Shown here piece after piece: positions 1-10,125 of a stretch of DNA of 64,000 nucleotides (position 1 is the first letter of the stretch; every line of letters starts with the position of its first letter). Below the pieces are notes generated by a model. That model had not been told where the DNA came from and did not search any database. It saw nothing but the letters and a program-made list of their open reading frames with translations. The stretch comes from Marinibium conchae (GTDB lineage: Bacteria > Pseudomonadota > Gammaproteobacteria > Enterobacterales > Alteromonadaceae), in assembly GCF_015595035.1 (NCBI RefSeq), contig NZ_JADNRN010000001.1:1364001-1428000 (forward strand), in the 5' to 3' direction. The position numbers were made by a program, and so were the translations under genes.

Positions 1-704
1 TTAATCACTTCGATGGTCGGGCTTTTAAAGCTCACCTCTTGTAACAATTCTGATAAGTTATCAGCGGCTGGTTTCATCAACGCACAATGAGAAGGTACAC
101 TCACTGCTAAAGGAAGTGCTCTCTTCGCCCCTGCTTCTTTACACGCTAGTGCTGCTTTTTCCGCCACATTGGCTTCACCGGCAATCACAACTTGACCGGG
201 ACTGTTGAAGTTAACCGCAGAAACAACTTTCCCAGATTCAGCAGCCATATCTGCGCAAATGTTAATAATACTTGCGTCATCCAAACCAATTATTGCATAC
301 ATAGCGCCTGCACCAGCAGGAACTGCTTGTTGCATGAATTCGCCGCGGGCTTTTACTAAACTTACTGCATCAGACAAGGTGAGCACATCGGCACATGCAA
401 GCGCACTATATTCACCTAAACTATGCCCCGCTAGATAATCAACCTTTATGGATTTTTCTTTAGCTCTTTCCGAAAAAACTCGCCATGCTGCAACACTTGC
501 TGTAAGCAGGGCCGGCTGTGTAATGTGCGTTTGGTTGAGCCTAGTACCATCATCATTCTGAACTAAATCCCAAAGATCATACGATAAAGCATCGGATGCT
601 TGAGCGAAGGTCTCTTCAACAAGCCCCGAATGTGCGGCAAGCTCTTTGAGCATACCGACAGATTGAGAGCCTTGACCGGGAAAAACGCAAGCGATTTTAC
701 TCAT
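1..704 (-). CDS. fabD: Malonyl-CoA:ACP transacylase FabD (partial, C-terminus outside window)
   Basis: FabD moves the malonyl group from malonyl-CoA to acyl carrier protein, supplying extender units for type II fatty-acid synthesis in the cytoplasm. About 234 N-terminal residues are visible, beginning MSKIACVFPGQGSQSVGM, with the family's FPGQGSQ motif at the start. The nucleophile elbow GHSLGEYSA places the catalytic serine at about residue 95, close to Ser92 of the E. coli enzyme. The frame runs open to the window edge, so the catalytic histidine may lie beyond what is seen or near the edge. It lies 40 bp downstream of fabH on the same strand, in the conserved rpmF-plsX-fabH-fabD order, and is very probably co-transcribed with it. 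The ATG at 702-704 is the only start compatible with the family's N-terminus. Confidence 0.96.
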   Translation of the reverse strand, partial: MSKIACVFPGQGSQSVGMLKELAAHSGLVEETFAQASDALSYDLWDLVQNDDGTRLNQTHITQPALLTASVAAWRVFSERAKEKSIKVDYLAGHSLGEYSALACADVLTLSDAVSLVKARGEFMQQAVPAGAGAMYAIIGLDDASIINICADMAAESGKVVSAVNFNSPGQVVIAGEANVAEKAALACKEAGAKRALPLAVSVPSHCALMKPAADNLSELLQEVSFKSPTIEVI

Positions 705-744
705 CTAAATTCCTTATCTATATTTTTATTATTATCTGTAACGC

Positions 745-1704
745 TTAGTATTTCACTAAAGCGGATGCCCAGGCGAAACCGCCACCGAAAGCTTCCAGTA
801 AGAGTGTTTGCCCTCTCTGTATCCGACCATCTCTAATTGCTGTGTCGAGTGCGGTTGGCACTGTTGCAGCAGAGGTATTGCCATACTTTTCTAAGGTCAT
901 TACTACCTGATCGAGTGACATATCTAACTTTTTAGCAGTTGCCTTAATAATGCGGAAATTTGCCTGATGAGGTACTAACCAATCAATATCTGACTTTTGC
1001 ATATTATTTGCGTCTAAGGTTTGAAGCACGATTTCACTGAGCTTAGTTACCGCTACTTTAAATACTTCATTACCTTTCATCACCCCCCAGTTTTCATGAA
1101 CAGATTGCTCATCACCACGTGTAGGGTTGCCAACATACAGGAGATCACCATGCGAGCCAGCCGCATTGATATGAGTAGATAAAATACCGGGTTCTTCACT
1201 GGCTTCAATAATGGTAGCCCCTGCACCATCGCCGAACAAAATCACCATCGAACGATCTGCTGGATCAATGAGTCGGCTTAAGCAGTCGGTGCCTATAACA
1301 AGAATTCTCTTCGCCATACCGCTTTTGATGTATTGGTCAGCAACGCTTAGGGCATAACAATAACCAGCACACGCTGCTGCAATGTCAAAGGCTGGAATAT
1401 TGTCTATACCAAGGATATTTTGAATTTCGCAAGCCGTACTAGGTAGAGAGTATCTCCCGCTTGTAGTTGCGCAAACAATCATGTCGAGTTGAGAGGCTTC
1501 TATTCCTGCTGCCTCAAGTGCTTTCTTAGAAGCTTCAGCCCCCATGGTGGCGGCGGTCTCTTCAGCGCCGATGATTCTGCGCTCTTTTATACCTGTGCGG
1601 TCAGTAATCCACTCGTCGGAGGTATCCACCATTTTTTCTAAATCTGCGTTTGAACGAACATCCGTTGGGTAGTAGCTCCCTGTTCCTATAAAACGTGAAT
1701 ACAT
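745..1704 (-). CDS. fabH: Beta-ketoacyl-ACP synthase III FabH
   Basis: KAS III condenses acetyl-CoA with malonyl-ACP to start fatty-acid chains. The 319-residue length is typical. Visible catalytic residues are Cys112 in [11 protein letters not shown], the histidine in VPHQAN and the asparagine in YGNTSAA, giving the Cys-His-Asn triad of initiating ketosynthases. A glycine-rich C-terminal FGGGFAWAS segment is also present. The gene sits only 2 bp downstream of plsX and upstream of fabD, so translation is likely coupled within the fatty-acid/phospholipid operon. Nothing is missing or unusual. Confidence 0.97.
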   Translation of the reverse strand: MYSRFIGTGSYYPTDVRSNADLEKMVDTSDEWITDRTGIKERRIIGAEETAATMGAEASKKALEAAGIEASQLDMIVCATTSGRYSLPSTACEIQNILGIDNIPAFDIAAACAGYCYALSVADQYIKSGMAKRILVIGTDCLSRLIDPADRSMVILFGDGAGATIIEASEEPGILSTHINAAGSHGDLLYVGNPTRGDEQSVHENWGVMKGNEVFKVAVTKLSEIVLQTLDANNMQKSDIDWLVPHQANFRIIKATAKKLDMSLDQVVMTLEKYGNTSAATVPTALDTAIRDGRIQRGQTLLLEAFGGGFAWASALVKY

Positions 1705-1706
1705 GT

Positions 1707-2729
1707 TTAATGCTCCATCAAGACTGATTCTATTTTTGTTTTTATTTTGTCTGGAACCGCGTTCTCGGCTTCTTCATAAGCTTGCTTTATTGCATAAAAA
1801 CTAGCTTCAGCAGAGGCATTCCCGTGACTCTTTACAACGATTCCGCGCAATCCTATCAGACTGGCGCCGTTATACTGGTCGGGGTTCATGCGGCGATAGA
1901 GTTTTTTTAAGAATGGTAGAGCTAACTTGCTGAAAATTCGAGCAGCAAAGGTCTCTGTAGTAAGCCGTTTAAGCTCGTGAATGACTAACTTTGCGATGCC
2001 TTCGCTTGACTTCAAGGCAATGTTACCCGTGAAGCCATCAGTAACAACAACATCTGCTTTCCCAGAGAATATTTGGTCACCTTCAACATAGCCAATATAG
2101 TTGGTACCTTGACTATCTTGAAGAAGCTGATCAGCATGTTTAACCAAGGTGTTTCCCTTAATGTCTTCCTCTCCCACATTTAATAGAGCGACTTTGGGAG
2201 CTTTAATACCGTTACATTGTTCGGCAAATACCGAGCCCATCACAGCGTATTGAAATAAGCCTTCAGCATCGCAGTTGACTGATGCTCCAAGGTCAAGCAA
2301 GAGCACTTTTTTACCCTCGATTTTCGGCAACCATGAAATTAAGGCCGGACGAGAAACGCCGGGCAGTGTTTTCAGCACGTAATAAGCGATAGCCATCAAT
2401 GCACCTGTATTGCCCGATGATACGCATGCGTCAGCCTCGTTCTCAGCAACCAAATTGATAGCTTTGCGCATTGATGATGCTTTTTTCTTGCGAAGAGCAG
2501 TGGTAGGTTTGTCGGTCATTTCAACCACTTCTTCACAAACTAAGAAACTCACCCTGGATTTGTCATATTCACCGAGTGTCGCTATATAGTGATTGTGGAC
2601 AGTCTGCGATCCACAAATGATTAACGATAAGTTAGGGAATGTTTGAAGTGCCTGATCGGCAGCAGAGAGAAGAACATGGGGGCCGTTGTCGCCCCCCATG
2701 ATATCTAATGCAATTTTTACGTTAGACAA
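1707..2729 (-). CDS. plsX: Phosphate acyltransferase PlsX
   Basis: PlsX converts acyl-ACP to acyl-phosphate, feeding the PlsY acyltransferase in phosphatidic-acid synthesis; it is a peripheral membrane enzyme. The 340-residue protein starts with the family signature [11 protein letters not shown] and carries [10 protein letters not shown] and [14 protein letters not shown] segments typical of PlsX. It lies 14 bp downstream of rpmF and directly before fabH, the order found across gammaproteobacteria. That linkage couples ribosomal protein L32 to membrane lipid genes. The ATG start fits the family and no anomaly is seen. Confidence 0.97.
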   Translation of the reverse strand: MSNVKIALDIMGGDNGPHVLLSAADQALQTFPNLSLIICGSQTVHNHYIATLGEYDKSRVSFLVCEEVVEMTDKPTTALRKKKASSMRKAINLVAENEADACVSSGNTGALMAIAYYVLKTLPGVSRPALISWLPKIEGKKVLLLDLGASVNCDAEGLFQYAVMGSVFAEQCNGIKAPKVALLNVGEEDIKGNTLVKHADQLLQDSQGTNYIGYVEGDQIFSGKADVVVTDGFTGNIALKSSEGIAKLVIHELKRLTTETFAARIFSKLALPFLKKLYRRMNPDQYNGASLIGLRGIVVKSHGNASAEASFYAIKQAYEEAENAVPDKIKTKIESVLMEH

Positions 2730-2743
2730 AGTGTGAGGCCGAA

Positions 2744-2914
2744 TTAATCAGCAATCACTTTTTTGCCTTTGTAAAAACCATCTGCAGTCACATGGTGACG
2801 TAGATGTGTTTCACCAGACGTTTGATCAACTGATAAAGTTGCGCCTGTTAAAGCGTCGTGTGAACGGCGTGTGCCGCGTTTCGCACGTGCTTTTTTGCTC
2901 TTTTGTACAGCCAT
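2744..2914 (-). CDS. rpmF: 50S ribosomal protein L32
   Basis: This is a 56-residue basic protein of the large ribosomal subunit, read directly from the minus strand. It begins [19 protein letters not shown] and ends with KGKKVIAD. The opening AVQ(Q/K)xKxxxxKRxxRRSHD pattern is the L32 signature. The zinc-binding cysteines present in some L32 proteins are absent, so this is the cysteine-free form, as in E. coli. A stop at 2744-2746 and a start at 2912-2914 give the usual length. It lies 11 bp after yceD and before plsX. Confidence 0.97.
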   Translation of the reverse strand: MAVQKSKKARAKRGTRRSHDALTGATLSVDQTSGETHLRHHVTADGFYKGKKVIAD

Positions 2915-2925
2915 AGGTTAAACTC

Positions 2926-3447
2926 CTAATCTCGCTTAAGCTCTTTTAAAACCGCGAATGGGTTTTTACGCTCTTGTTCCGGTTCGATTATTCCAAATGT
3001 CATGTCATCCTCACTTACACCGCAATCTTCTTCTGCATGAAGAGCAACGATGGGTAAGGATAAAATCAATTCGTCTTCAATTAATTGAAGTAAATCGACT
3101 TCTCCGTGGTCATTGACCTCTACCGGTTCGTAAGCTTCTGGTAACTCTTCCTCTGCTTCTTGCCCCTGCACAGGACTGAAACAATACTCAACTGCAATTG
3201 AGTGAGGAAATTCATGGTTACACCGCTGGCAAAGTAATTCAACTTGTGTTTTCGCATTTCCCTGAAAGTAAGTAAGACCCTGCGCGTCTTTTGAAAACTT
3301 AACATCCACTGAGATATACTCATCACTCGCATTAACTGCCCCTACAAACCTCTTCATCAAAGAAGCGGGATATACGCCTACATAAGTAGAACGTTTCATC
3401 GCACTTTTTTGCGGGTCGATTTGTATTGGTAGTTTCACTTTATCCAT
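2926..3447 (-). CDS. yceD: DUF177 protein YceD (23S rRNA accumulation protein)
   Basis: YceD/DUF177 proteins almost always precede rpmF, and in E. coli and plants members are tied to 23S rRNA accumulation or large-subunit assembly. The 173-residue protein opens with KLPIQIDPQKSA and has a CQRC pair in the middle followed by an acidic stretch (EEELPEAYEPVEV). It ends with KNPFAVLKELK, a motif seen in family members. It is the first gene of the yceD-rpmF-plsX-fabH-fabD block and is divergent from maf. The biochemical activity is unknown; the assignment rests on family resemblance and location. Confidence 0.93.
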   Translation of the reverse strand: MDKVKLPIQIDPQKSAMKRSTYVGVYPASLMKRFVGAVNASDEYISVDVKFSKDAQGLTYFQGNAKTQVELLCQRCNHEFPHSIAVEYCFSPVQGQEAEEELPEAYEPVEVNDHGEVDLLQLIEDELILSLPIVALHAEEDCGVSEDDMTFGIIEPEQERKNPFAVLKELKRD

Positions 3448-3586
3448 AGCGCGCGCATTCTAAAGCTTTAAAGATGCAGAGTCAAAATGTTTTATGCGTT
3501 ACACTACAAGCGAATAGCCGATAGCTAGTTCGAAGCAATGAAATGCTTGTACTGGCTCTGACAATAATTTCATCAATAAGGCCAAC

Positions 3587-4210
3587 ATGAAACTCCTTTT
3601 AGCTTCTTCATCAACTTACCGACAAGCCCTTTTATCTCGTCTGCGGCTGCCCTTTGACAGTTACTCACCAAATGTCAATGAAAGTCGGCACTTAAACGAG
3701 AACGCAGAAGACTTGGTTTCAAGGCTAAGTTTACAAAAGGCCCTAAGTGCCCAATCTGTATATCCCGAACATATTATATTAGCGTCAGATCAAGTTGCGT
3801 ATGTCAGAATCGGCGATGGTCAAAAAGGCGAAGACTCTCATCCTGAAATTCTCACCAAACCCCATACCATTGAAAATGCTATTGAACAGCTTAGTAAGTG
3901 CTCTGGACAAACGGTCAGGTTCATTACTGGTCTGTGTTGCTTAAGTCCGAAGCATAATCAACCAGATAATACTCTAGACTGGGTAGACGTTACTTTTCGT
4001 GATCTAAGTCTACAAGAGATTACAGCCTATATAGAGGCCGAAAGCCCACTCGATTGTGCTGGAAGCTTTAAAGCCGAAGGCTTGGGAGTGACGTTGTTTG
4101 ATAAGATAGAGTCTAGCGACCCAACGACGATCGTTGGCTTGTCGCTAATTGCGGTGAACAAAGCACTATTGCGCATTGGCGTAAACCCGCTTTTACACAA
4201 AATCCAATAA
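3587..4210 (+). CDS. maf: Maf-family nucleoside triphosphate pyrophosphatase (YceF type)
   Basis: Maf proteins hydrolyse nucleoside triphosphates to monophosphates, sanitising modified nucleotides; the YceF subgroup prefers 7-methyl-GTP. The 207-residue protein starts LLLASSSTYRQALLSRL, matching the phosphate-binding S(T/S)SxxR motif. It has ILASDQVAY with the catalytic aspartate and a later CAGSFKAEGLG segment typical of the family. It is divergent from yceD as in E. coli, and its last 18 bp overlap the 3' end of the convergent HAD gene. Subgroup assignment to YceF rests mainly on location between rluC and yceD. Confidence 0.93.
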   Translation: MKLLLASSSTYRQALLSRLRLPFDSYSPNVNESRHLNENAEDLVSRLSLQKALSAQSVYPEHIILASDQVAYVRIGDGQKGEDSHPEILTKPHTIENAIEQLSKCSGQTVRFITGLCCLSPKHNQPDNTLDWVDVTFRDLSLQEITAYIEAESPLDCAGSFKAEGLGVTLFDKIESSDPTTIVGLSLIAVNKALLRIGVNPLLHKIQ

Positions 4211-4834
4211 TTCAGAAAAGCAATCAATCAACTTTAAAGGACTGTGCTTTTGTAAATCCTGAGCATCGTGCACGCCATAGCTCACTGCCACACGTGGCAT
4301 ACCAATATTTTCTGCCATTTGCATGTCGTAGGTCGTATCACCTACCATGAGTACCTCTTCAGCAGACACTTGCCATTGCGCCAGTATTTGTAAAAGCATA
4401 TCGGAACTTGGCTTAGACTCAGCCTCGTCAGCACAACGAGAAAGTTCAAAAAAATGCTTAGTGTTAGTTAGCGAAAAGGCCCTATCCAATCCTCGGCGCG
4501 CTTTACCAGTAGCCACTGCAAGACGGGCTTTTTGCTGCAAAGCCAGCAATGTTGACTCGGCGTGAGGGAATAATGGGCAAGCAGTTGTATCTTCGTTTAG
4601 GAAAGTTTCTTTGTAATGAGTTGTTACTTCGTCAGCTTTTATAGAATCAATAGAAAATAGAATTTGTATTGCTGGTTTAAGGCTAATGCCAATGATGTTT
4701 TCTACTTCTTTTTTTGACGGTTTTGGAAGACCGCTCAGTATTGCTGCCCGCTGCATACATGCCACAATTTTTGCAGCTGAGTCCATCACCGTGCCATCCC
4801 AATCAAATATTATGTACTTAAATTCATGTTCCAT
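4193..4834 (-). CDS. HAD-superfamily phosphatase (phosphoglycolate phosphatase-like)
   Basis: This is a HAD-family hydrolase of 213 residues. Motif I is FDWDGTVMDS near residue 10, with both aspartates. A conserved threonine or serine and lysine follow in VATGKARRGLDRA, and motif IV is MVGDTTYDMQMA. The helical cap between motifs I and II indicates a Gph/PGMB-like subgroup acting on a small phosphomonoester; the substrate cannot be read from sequence. It lies 17 bp downstream of rluC on the same strand, so it is probably co-transcribed with it. Its 3' end overlaps maf by 18 bp in convergent orientation. Confidence 0.88.
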   Translation of the reverse strand: MEHEFKYIIFDWDGTVMDSAAKIVACMQRAAILSGLPKPSKKEVENIIGISLKPAIQILFSIDSIKADEVTTHYKETFLNEDTTACPLFPHAESTLLALQQKARLAVATGKARRGLDRAFSLTNTKHFFELSRCADEAESKPSSDMLLQILAQWQVSAEEVLMVGDTTYDMQMAENIGMPRVAVSYGVHDAQDLQKHSPLKLIDCFSELLDFV

Positions 4835-4851
4835 GCTGATGCTTGCACCTT

Positions 4852-5799
4852 CTAAATATCGTTTTTGTGTGTCGACAATAAAGCGCTAAGTGACTGGTCA
4901 TAGTCAGCTTCAAAACGCACTCTCTCTTGGCTTACGGGGTGATTAAACGACAAGCTTTTTGCATGCAAGAAAAGTCGATTAAATTTAAGTGACTTTAGCT
5001 TAGCATCGAAGTTTTCATCGCCATATTTCGAATCCATTCCGATAGGATGACCGGCATGCAAGCAATGCACCCTAATTTGATGAGTGCGACCAGTGATTGG
5101 GCTTGCTTCAACAAGACTGCAATGCTGAAAGCGTTCAAGAACACGATATCTCGTTTCTGATGGCTTCCCATCATCTGCCACGGACACCAAACGTTCACCA
5201 CTTTTAAGTACATTTTTGCGCAGTGGAGCAAGTACTTTGAACCTTGTCTCAGGCCACTGCCCAGCGACTAAGGCGTGATAACGTTTATCAACTTGTTTAT
5301 TTCTTAGCTGCTCATGCAGGTCACGTAAAGCACTACGCTTTTTCGCTATCAGAAGACAACCCGAGGTATCTCGATCCAAACGATGAACTAATTCTAAGAA
5401 TTGATGTTGTGGTCGGAGTGCGCGAAGCCCCTCAATAACACCAAAGTTTAATCCACTACCACCATGCACCGCCAAACCACTTGGTTTATTAAAAACAATT
5501 ATTCTGTCGTCTTCATGAATAATATGTGACTCGAGGGTAGAAACGCGATGTAGATTAATATTCTGCTCTTCTTTTACCGCGGTACGCACAGGGGGTATTC
5601 TAACAATGTCACCGATGCAAAGCTTATATTCAGGTTTCACCCGTTTTTTATTGACTCTTACTTCACCCTTTCTGACAATTCTATAGATCATACTTTTTGG
5701 CACACCCTTTAACTTGGTGGTTAAGTAATTGTCTATTCGTTGGGCCTTGTGATCGTCGGTTATTTCAACCATTTGCACGGTATTATATTGTTCGCTCAT
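4852..5799 (-). CDS. rluC: 23S rRNA pseudouridine synthase RluC
   Basis: RluC isomerises uridines 955, 2504 and 2580 of 23S rRNA (E. coli numbering) to pseudouridine. The 315-residue protein has an N-terminal S4-type RNA-binding region (about residues 18-70, RIDNYLTTKLKGVP followed by VRKGEVRVN). The RluA-type catalytic domain contains HRLDRDTSG with the catalytic aspartate at about residue 142. GRTHQIRVH and the LFLHA segment are also typical. It is divergent from rne across a long intergenic region, exactly as in E. coli, which supports RluC over RluA or RluD. Confidence 0.95.
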   Translation of the reverse strand: MSEQYNTVQMVEITDDHKAQRIDNYLTTKLKGVPKSMIYRIVRKGEVRVNKKRVKPEYKLCIGDIVRIPPVRTAVKEEQNINLHRVSTLESHIIHEDDRIIVFNKPSGLAVHGGSGLNFGVIEGLRALRPQHQFLELVHRLDRDTSGCLLIAKKRSALRDLHEQLRNKQVDKRYHALVAGQWPETRFKVLAPLRKNVLKSGERLVSVADDGKPSETRYRVLERFQHCSLVEASPITGRTHQIRVHCLHAGHPIGMDSKYGDENFDAKLKSLKFNRLFLHAKSLSFNHPVSQERVRFEADYDQSLSALLSTHKNDI

Positions 5800-6464
5800 T
5801 GCTATAAATGTTGCCTGTAAATACTGAAGAGAGAAATCTTAGAGGCGCTAGTATACAGAGATTTACAATGAATGATGAAAAATATACTCACAAGAGCGGC
5901 AGGCACTAAGCCAAGCGGAATATCAAATGCCGTGCCAAAATAGTATAATTTTCGATGTAACTATACTATTTATCTTGTTAATTAAGTGTATTTAGGCAAT
6001 AATGCGCGCCGGTGCAAATGCATAAGCTATTTACATATCAATAGCATAATAAGCATCCTCTACATACCAACGCAAACATGTTGGAGCAAGAGCAGACACC
6101 ATTACCCGCATTAGCCATTTTACATGCTAACGCGAGCCTTGATAAAGAGTGCTAGGAGAGACATGCACTGCGTTGAAAAACAGACGCAACAAGGTCATTA
6201 TTAAACAGGTAAAAAGACTGTTGAACAGATTTGAATTAACAACAATGAATAACTCATTGTTGCATTGTAAAACGGAATAGCGGCGAAATGAGCCACGAGA
6301 TTTTTTGTAAAGTAATAGTTTAAAACGATAATAAACAACAACTTATAATCTCGACCAAAACCGACACAATTTAAACGGATAGTAAAACTCAGCCGTGAGG
6401 CTCAGCCACACAATTAATTCAAAGCTGTATCAAGCGGTTGTTCCCTACACTGAGCTAGATACAA
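5800..6464. promoter_or_regulatory. Long divergent rluC/rne intergenic region with rne leader
   Basis: This is a 665-bp gene-free interval between the rluC start and the rne start. In E. coli the rne mRNA has a leader of several hundred nucleotides whose stem-loops mediate autoregulation by RNase E, so a similar role here is expected but inferred. Visible structure includes a perfect 10-bp inverted repeat (AAATAGTATA, 5938-5947, and TATACTATTT, 5962-5971) separated by 14 nt. A short imperfect stem around 6390-6406 lies near the coding start. The region is AT-rich and I see no convincing small ORF in it. Confidence 0.6.
6305..6332 (+). promoter_or_regulatory. Candidate sigma70 promoter for rne
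   Basis: TTGTAA (6305-6310) and GATAAT (6327-6332) are separated by 16 bp, about 130 bp before the rne start. A second TATAAT (6344-6349) lacks a good -35. In this AT-rich leader chance matches are likely, and the true start may be further upstream. Confidence 0.3.
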
Positions 6465-9353
6465 ATGAAAAGAATGCTAATAAATGCAACTCAGCAAGAA
6501 GAGTTGCGAGTAGCCCTAGTAGATGGGCAAAAACTCTACGATTTAGATATTGAAAGCCCCGGTCACGAACAGAAAAAAGCAAACATCTATAAAGGTACTA
6601 TCACTCGCGTTGAACCGAGTCTTGAAGCCGCTTTCGTCGACTATGGTGCTGACCGTCACGGTTTCCTCCCGCTAAAAGAAATAGCCAGAACCTACTTCCC
6701 TTCAGGATACAAATTTGAAGGTCGCCCGAACATTAAAGAAGTGGTGAAAGAAGGCACTCAAGTCATCGTTCAGGTAGACAAGGAAGAAAGAGGTCAAAAA
6801 GGTGCAGCATTAACAACCTTTATTTCTCTTGCTGGAAGTTATCTTGTACTCATGCCAAACAACCCTCGCGCAGGCGGAATTTCTCGTCGAATAGAAGGTG
6901 ATGAAAGAACCGACCTAAAAGCATCGCTGGACAAACTAGACTTACCTAAAGGTATGGGATTAATAGTCCGTACTGCAGGCGTCGGCAAGTCGTATGAAGA
7001 ATTGCAATGGGATCTAGGCGTACTGGTTAATCACTGGTCAAACATCACTAAAGCATCCGAATCGCGCCCAGCTCCCTTTCTGATTCACCAGGAAAGTAAC
7101 GTTATTGTGCGTGCTATCCGTGACTACTTGCGCAGAGACATTGGTGAAATCCTTATTGATAAGCAAAGTATTTATGAAAAAGCGCTATCTCATATAGAAC
7201 TTGTTCGCCCAGACTTTGTGAACAGAGTGAAACTCTACAAAGGCGACGTGCCGTTATTCAGCCATTATCAAATAGAAAGCCAAATTGAATCAGCCTTCCA
7301 GCGTGAAGTTCGTCTACCCTCTGGTGGCTCGATAGTTATCGACCCAACAGAAGCGCTGACCTCGATAGATATCAACTCCGCACGCGCTACCAAAGGTGGC
7401 GATATTGAAGAAACAGCATTCAACACCAACCTGGAAGCTGCGGATGAAATTGCTCGACAGTTACGCTTACGTGACCTCGGTGGTCTTGTGGTGATTGACT
7501 TTATCGATATGACACCTGTTAAACACCAACGCGAAGTTGAGAATCGCATGAAAGAAGCGGTAAAACCTGATAGAGCGCGTATCCAGTTGGGTCGCATCTC
7601 TAGGTTCGGTTTGCTAGAAATGTCGCGTCAACGATTACGCCCTTCTCTTGGCGAGTCAGCTTATCATGTGTGCCCTCGCTGCAGCGGCCACGGAACAGTT
7701 CGCGGAACAGAGTCTTTAGCGTTATCTGTACTTCGTATTATTGAAGAAGAAAGTATTAAAGATAACACCGGGCAAATTGAAGCGCAGTTACCTGTAAACG
7801 TGGCTACCTATCTTCTAAATGAAAAACGTCGAGCGGTACGCAGTGTTGAAAAACGTCACAACGTTGAATTAGTGATTATCCCTAATCCTAATTTTGAAAC
7901 ACCACACTACGAGATAGTGCGCAGACGTCCAGATGACAAAGTCGACGATATCAGCTACAACATTGAGCTTGCTGAAGTACCGCAGACTGCTGCTGATATT
8001 ACAGCGCCTAAAACCGTTAAGCGTGAAGAACCCGCTTTAGCTGGAATGTCGGCACCTCAACAGGCTGCTCCTGCACCATCACAAGTTGCTGTTAGTGAAA
8101 AATCATCACCGGGCCTCATCGCCAAAGTAGTGTCTTGGTTAAAATCACTCTTTGTAGAAGAAGAGCAAAAGCCAGAACCAAAACCACAACGTAGAAATAA
8201 CAATAATAATCGTAATCGTAATAACAAACGCCGAAATACCAATCAGCGCGGAAGACAACGTAACGATAAAAACCAAGACAAAACAGATAGCCCTGAACGT
8301 TCTGAAAAACCGCAAGGCGAGCGTCCGAATAACCGTAAACGTCGGACCGAGCGACAAGACAGAAGCGATAGACCTGAGCGCAAGGATCGCAATGAAAATC
8401 GTAAAAATACACAAAGCGAAAGTGCTAAGGGTAATGCTAAGTCAGACCTTGTCGAAGATAATAAAGCGACAAAACCTGTGCAAAAGAAAAGACCGCCGGC
8501 TGAACGTCGCAAGCGCAGAGATACCAAGCGTAACATAAGAGTCAATGATAATAGTCCAGCCCCTGGAAACGAGGCAGTTGCAACAGACTCTGCTCCTGAG
8601 CAGTCTCAACAATCTGCACCAGTTGTTGCATCAGTTAAAGCTGACGACCCTTCAAACTTGCAACAGAATCTTGAAAATGCAGCAGTGACTGAGCAACTAG
8701 AGAAAAGTCTAGCGGACACGGGAACTACTGAGTTAGCCGCACCGGAGCAATCGGTCAGTGAGGCTAACCCTGTTGAAAGCTCAGATAACAAATCAGTTGA
8801 GTCGCAAAAAGGTCGAGGTCGACGGTCTCCTCGCCACGTTAGAGCCGCGGGTCAGCGTCGTAAGAAAGATAAAGACCAGCAAGCGCCAGAGTCAGAAGTT
8901 GTTCAAGATGAACTACAATTTGATGCTGATACTGATTCATCAAGTCTCGATGACGCTGTTGATGAAAAAGTAAATACTGAAGTATTGCAGCAAGAACCTG
9001 TGCAAACCGAAATAGTTTTGGATGCTAACGACGGCGAACAAAATGAGAGCTCAGAGCTACAGAGTAATGCTGAAAGCGAAAGTACTGTGCAAATCAAAGC
9101 TGCACCTGAAGCTTCTGCGCCCGAGCAGCCTGCGAGTCAAACAAAGGCTTATCAAAAATCGGCTTTAGTAATGAGTACTCATCCAATGGCTAATCCAGCA
9201 AAAGTGGATGCGCCTGCTGAGCGTGAAGTGGTAGAGGCTTTAGACTTAGAGGCACGTGGAAGCTTTGAATTAGGTGGCGCTCCGGCGGTACTCTCAAATG
9301 TCAAAACGCAGGTGTCTGCTGAAGCAAAAAACCCTGATAAGGTAGACGCTTAA
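6465..9353 (+). CDS. rne: Ribonuclease E
   Basis: RNase E is the essential endoribonuclease that starts mRNA decay, processes rRNA and tRNA, and scaffolds the degradosome at the inner membrane. The 962-residue protein has the S1 domain near residues 35-120. The DNase I-like catalytic region includes [13 protein letters not shown] and VVIDFIDM with the metal-binding aspartates. The Zn-link CPRC is at residues 403-406. After about residue 510 the chain becomes disordered. A short amphipathic stretch (about 548-565, [13 protein letters not shown]) matches the membrane-targeting segment, and arginine- and asparagine-rich tracts follow (about 567-700) as an RNA-binding region. The last 60 residues may bind PNPase, by analogy. 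The length is close to the 1061 residues of E. coli. The 3' half is low-complexity, which creates long spurious antisense frames. Confidence 0.97.
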   Translation: MKRMLINATQQEELRVALVDGQKLYDLDIESPGHEQKKANIYKGTITRVEPSLEAAFVDYGADRHGFLPLKEIARTYFPSGYKFEGRPNIKEVVKEGTQVIVQVDKEERGQKGAALTTFISLAGSYLVLMPNNPRAGGISRRIEGDERTDLKASLDKLDLPKGMGLIVRTAGVGKSYEELQWDLGVLVNHWSNITKASESRPAPFLIHQESNVIVRAIRDYLRRDIGEILIDKQSIYEKALSHIELVRPDFVNRVKLYKGDVPLFSHYQIESQIESAFQREVRLPSGGSIVIDPTEALTSIDINSARATKGGDIEETAFNTNLEAADEIARQLRLRDLGGLVVIDFIDMTPVKHQREVENRMKEAVKPDRARIQLGRISRFGLLEMSRQRLRPSLGESAYHVCPRCSGHGTVRGTESLALSVLRIIEEESIKDNTGQIEAQLPVNVATYLLNEKRRAVRSVEKRHNVELVIIPNPNFETPHYEIVRRRPDDKVDDISYNIELAEVPQTAADITAPKTVKREEPALAGMSAPQQAAPAPSQVAVSEKSSPGLIAKVVSWLKSLFVEEEQKPEPKPQRRNNNNNRNRNNKRRNTNQRGRQRNDKNQDKTDSPERSEKPQGERPNNRKRRTERQDRSDRPERKDRNENRKNTQSESAKGNAKSDLVEDNKATKPVQKKRPPAERRKRRDTKRNIRVNDNSPAPGNEAVATDSAPEQSQQSAPVVASVKADDPSNLQQNLENAAVTEQLEKSLADTGTTELAAPEQSVSEANPVESSDNKSVESQKGRGRRSPRHVRAAGQRRKKDKDQQAPESEVVQDELQFDADTDSSSLDDAVDEKVNTEVLQQEPVQTEIVLDANDGEQNESSELQSNAESESTVQIKAAPEASAPEQPASQTKAYQKSALVMSTHPMANPAKVDAPAEREVVEALDLEARGSFELGGAPAVLSNVKTQVSAEAKNPDKVDA

Positions 9354-9399
9354 TATTGACCTAGTGCTAAAACTCAGTTTTTCACTAGGCGCTAAAACT

Positions 9400-9434
9400 A
9401 AAAAGGAGAGCTAAATCAGCTCTCCTTTTTCTTG
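9400..9434 (+). terminator. Rho-independent terminator of rne
   Basis: A perfect 13-bp stem (AAAAAGGAGAGCT, 9400-9412, with AGCTCTCCTTTTT, 9418-9430) encloses a 5-nt loop and ends in a T run. It lies 47 bp after the rne stop. The A/T symmetry means it could also act on minus-strand transcripts from the DUF2058 gene. Confidence 0.9.
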
Positions 9435-9564
9435 TTCGACGGTTACAGTTCAAACTTTACCACTATTCAAAAAACCATAAGCAAGCAATAGTATCAACTT
9501 TGCACACAATACTGGCGAAGCCTTGGCCACGACGAATAGCGTTCACCATTGTTGTTAGGCAAGC

Positions 9565-10119
9565 TTACCATACTAAATCGTCAGGAATTTCATAATCAGC
9601 ATACCAGTCATCATCATCACTTTCGTTTTTGTCTTGCTCGATTTCTGTCGCTTGATAAATTACCGACTCTGGCATGCGTTGTTTGATTTTGTCTGCAACC
9701 GGCGTGGGCACTAGTTCGTACACATCCGGCTCATAACTCACTACCGACAAGCGCCCTTGGGTAACCAATTTATGCATTTTTTGGTCAACATACATGCGCT
9801 TAACTAGATTATCTACCGTGAAATTAAGCACTAAGTCGCCTTTTTTACGACTTTGCGCGTTTACTTTTATAAGGTCGATAACTTGCGCAGCAATCTCTTT
9901 TTGTAAGCGCTCTTCTTTTTGCTTTTTGGCCAAAAGTCTATCTTTGCTCTTTTTAGCTTCTAAGGCCTCGCTGGCTGCAATTTTGGCTTCATCTTCGATC
10001 ACAGCCTTATGTTTTTGTTTCGCTTTTACTTGCTTATGTTTTTCTTGTTTAATTTTCTTAGCTTTCTTTTTATCGGCTAAGCCAGCTTTTAACAGCTGAT
10101 CCTGTAGAGATAATGCCAT
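9565..10119 (-). CDS. DUF2058 family protein (YaiL-like)
   Basis: This is a 184-residue protein of the DUF2058 family, annotated in E. coli as YaiL and sometimes described as nucleoprotein- or polynucleotide-associated. The N-terminus reads ALSLQDQLLKAGLADKKKAKK, the family signature. It is followed by a very lysine-rich, probably coiled-coil segment (about residues 15-90). A compact C-terminal region contains NFTVDNLVKRMYVD and VSYEPDVYELVP. The end is acidic (DESDDDDWYADYEIPDDLVW). It is 6 bp downstream of topA on the same strand and is probably co-transcribed. Function is unknown; the basic helix is consistent with RNA or DNA contact. Confidence 0.85.
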   Translation of the reverse strand: MALSLQDQLLKAGLADKKKAKKIKQEKHKQVKAKQKHKAVIEDEAKIAASEALEAKKSKDRLLAKKQKEERLQKEIAAQVIDLIKVNAQSRKKGDLVLNFTVDNLVKRMYVDQKMHKLVTQGRLSVVSYEPDVYELVPTPVADKIKQRMPESVIYQATEIEQDKNESDDDDWYADYEIPDDLVW

Positions 10120-10125
10120 TTTTAA

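Noticed and set aside
8057-8791. Several long antisense reading frames within the 3' half of rne
   Set aside because: They mirror the low-complexity Arg/Asn/Glu-rich tail of RNase E; their translations are biased (Leu/Phe/Arg/Ser runs), lack ribosome-binding sites, and the rne frame is clearly coding.
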